Part shown: positions 63,387-64,000 of the stretch, piece after piece | Layout of the letters: every line of letters starts with the position of its first letter | Position numbering within the stretch: position 1 is the stretch's first letter | Source of the DNA: Streptomyces sp. RB17 | GTDB taxonomy: Bacteria; Actinomycetota; Actinomycetes; Streptomycetales; Streptomycetaceae | DNA: 64,000 nt | Direction: 5' to 3' | Assembly (NCBI RefSeq): GCF_009604455.1 | Contig: NZ_WEGL01000004.1 | Span: 248,001 to 312,000, forward strand | Notes under the pieces: generated by a model | Told to the model about the DNA's origin: nothing | The model's input: the letters and a program-made list of their open reading frames with translations, nothing else | The model's database searches: none | Program-made: the position numbers and the translations under genes

Positions 63387-63670
63387 AGGTGCTTCACCCC
63401 TTCCGGGATCTCGTAGAAGGTCGGGTGCCGGTAGGGCTTGTCGGCGGCCGGCTCGAAGAACGGGTCCTTCTCGTCCGGCGAGGACGCGGTGATCGCGGCG
63501 GCCGGGACGACCCAGATGGAGACGCCCTCGCCGCGGCGGGTGTACAGGTCGCGGGCGTTGCGCAGGGCCAGTTCCGCGTCGGGGGCGTGCAGGCTGCCGG
63601 CGTGGGTGTGGGAGAGGCCGCGCCGGGAGCGCACGAAGACCTCCCACAGGGGCCAGTCGGTGGTGCTCAT
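63383..63670 (-). CDS. paaB: Phenylacetyl-CoA 1,2-epoxidase subunit PaaB
   Basis: A 95-residue protein that bridges the PaaAC units. It has the family pattern PLWEVFVRSRRGLSHTHAGS and ends FYEIPEGVKHL. It overlaps paaA by four bases (ATGA) and paaC by four. Confidence 0.95.
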   Translation of the reverse strand: MSTTDWPLWEVFVRSRRGLSHTHAGSLHAPDAELALRNARDLYTRRGEGVSIWVVPAAAITASSPDEKDPFFEPAADKPYRHPTFYEIPEGVKHL

Positions 63671-64000
63671 GCTCGCTCCGCTCCTGTCGCGTGTGCTGAC
63701 TCGTTACGTGTCTCACCGGTGCCGGTCGTGCCGGGAGTGGGGCCGCCGGTTCCGCCGGTGTGCTTGGCCGCGTAGGCGGCGGCCGCTTCCCGCACCCACG
63801 CGCCCTCGTCGTGGGCGCGCCTGCGCTGGGTGATCCGCTGTTCGTTGCACGGGCCGTTGCCCTTGAGGACCTCCCAGAACTCCGTCCAGTCGATCGGGCC
63901 GAAGTCGTAGTGCCCGCTTTCCTCGTTCCACCGCAGGTCCGGGTCGGGGAGGGTGAGGCCGAGGGACTCGGCCTGGGGGACGCAGATGTCGACGAAGCGC
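63667..64000 (-). CDS. paaA: Phenylacetyl-CoA 1,2-epoxidase catalytic subunit PaaA (partial)
   Basis: The C-terminal 110 residues of PaaA, cut by the window edge. Reading the minus strand from 63999 gives RFVDICVPQAESLGLTLPDP, then GPIDWTEFWEVLKGNGPCNEQR, which is the conserved end of PaaA, and a variable Gly/Thr/Ala tail to the TGA at 63667-63669. The diiron ligands lie in the missing part. It is the first gene of paaABCDE, which opens phenylacetate to oxepin-CoA. Confidence 0.93.
   Translation of the reverse strand, partial: RFVDICVPQAESLGLTLPDPDLRWNEESGHYDFGPIDWTEFWEVLKGNGPCNEQRITQRRRAHDEGAWVREAAAAYAAKHTGGTGGPTPGTTGTGETRNESAHATGAERA

Overview
The window is chromosomal DNA from a Streptomyces (or very close relative) and spans the replication origin. 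The base composition is very G+C rich, GTG and TTG starts are common, and many adjacent genes overlap by 4 bases. The gene order from the sigM/trxBA block through parAB, rnpA-rpmH, dnaA, dnaN, recF and gyrBA to the fha-pstP-ftsW-pbpA-pknB block is the conserved order around Streptomyces oriC. Species cannot be named from the sequence alone.

Left arm (1-12.4 kb): a MurJ-associated pseudokinase; ECF sigma factor sigM with its zinc-type anti-sigma factor; trxB-trxA behind a textbook SigR promoter; a GNAT gene; then a leftward run of parB, parA, rsmG, jag/khpB, yidC, yidD, rnpA and rpmH. Origin (12.4-18 kb): back-to-back rpmH/dnaA promoters, dnaA, a roughly 1 kb non-coding oriC full of DnaA boxes, and dnaN. 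Next come gnd, recF, dciA (DUF721), gyrB, gyrA, a DUF3566 membrane protein and tRNA-Ile(GAT).

Variable section (25.8-37.8 kb): a 1360-residue HTH/STAND-ATPase/14-WD40 protein, a small hypothetical protein, an orphan 3Fe-4S ferredoxin, a glycosyltransferase, a small secreted protein, DLW-39, a surface-anchored protein, a Ser/Thr kinase and an HTH regulator, ending at tRNA-Ala(TGC). Right arm (38-54.4 kb): DUF5324, cyclophilin, rhomboid protease, crgA, DUF881, three class E sortases interleaved with a small membrane protein and pabA, then the leftward cell-envelope signalling operon fhaA-fhaB-pstP-ftsW-pbpA-pknB. Beyond tRNA-Leu(CAG) lie an Fpg/Nei glycosylase, DUF2252, a J-domain protein, a rhodanese, an acyl-CoA dehydrogenase and the phenylacetyl-CoA epoxidase operon paaABCDE, with paaA cut by the window end.

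How it fits together: DnaA, DnaN, RecF, DciA and gyrase start and sustain replication. ParA/ParB act on at least six perfect parS sites in the window and organise the origin region. PknB, PstP, FhaA, FhaB, FtsW, PbpA, CrgA and the MurJ-linked pseudokinase form a phospho-regulated wall-growth network. The most striking non-genic elements are a tandem array of eight DnaA-box-like units at 56657-56778 about 41 kb from oriC, a second DnaA-box cluster at 40788-41001, four phased 10-bp repeats at 17971-18010, parS sites placed directly against transcription terminators, and a KstR-type operator in front of the acyl-CoA dehydrogenase gene.
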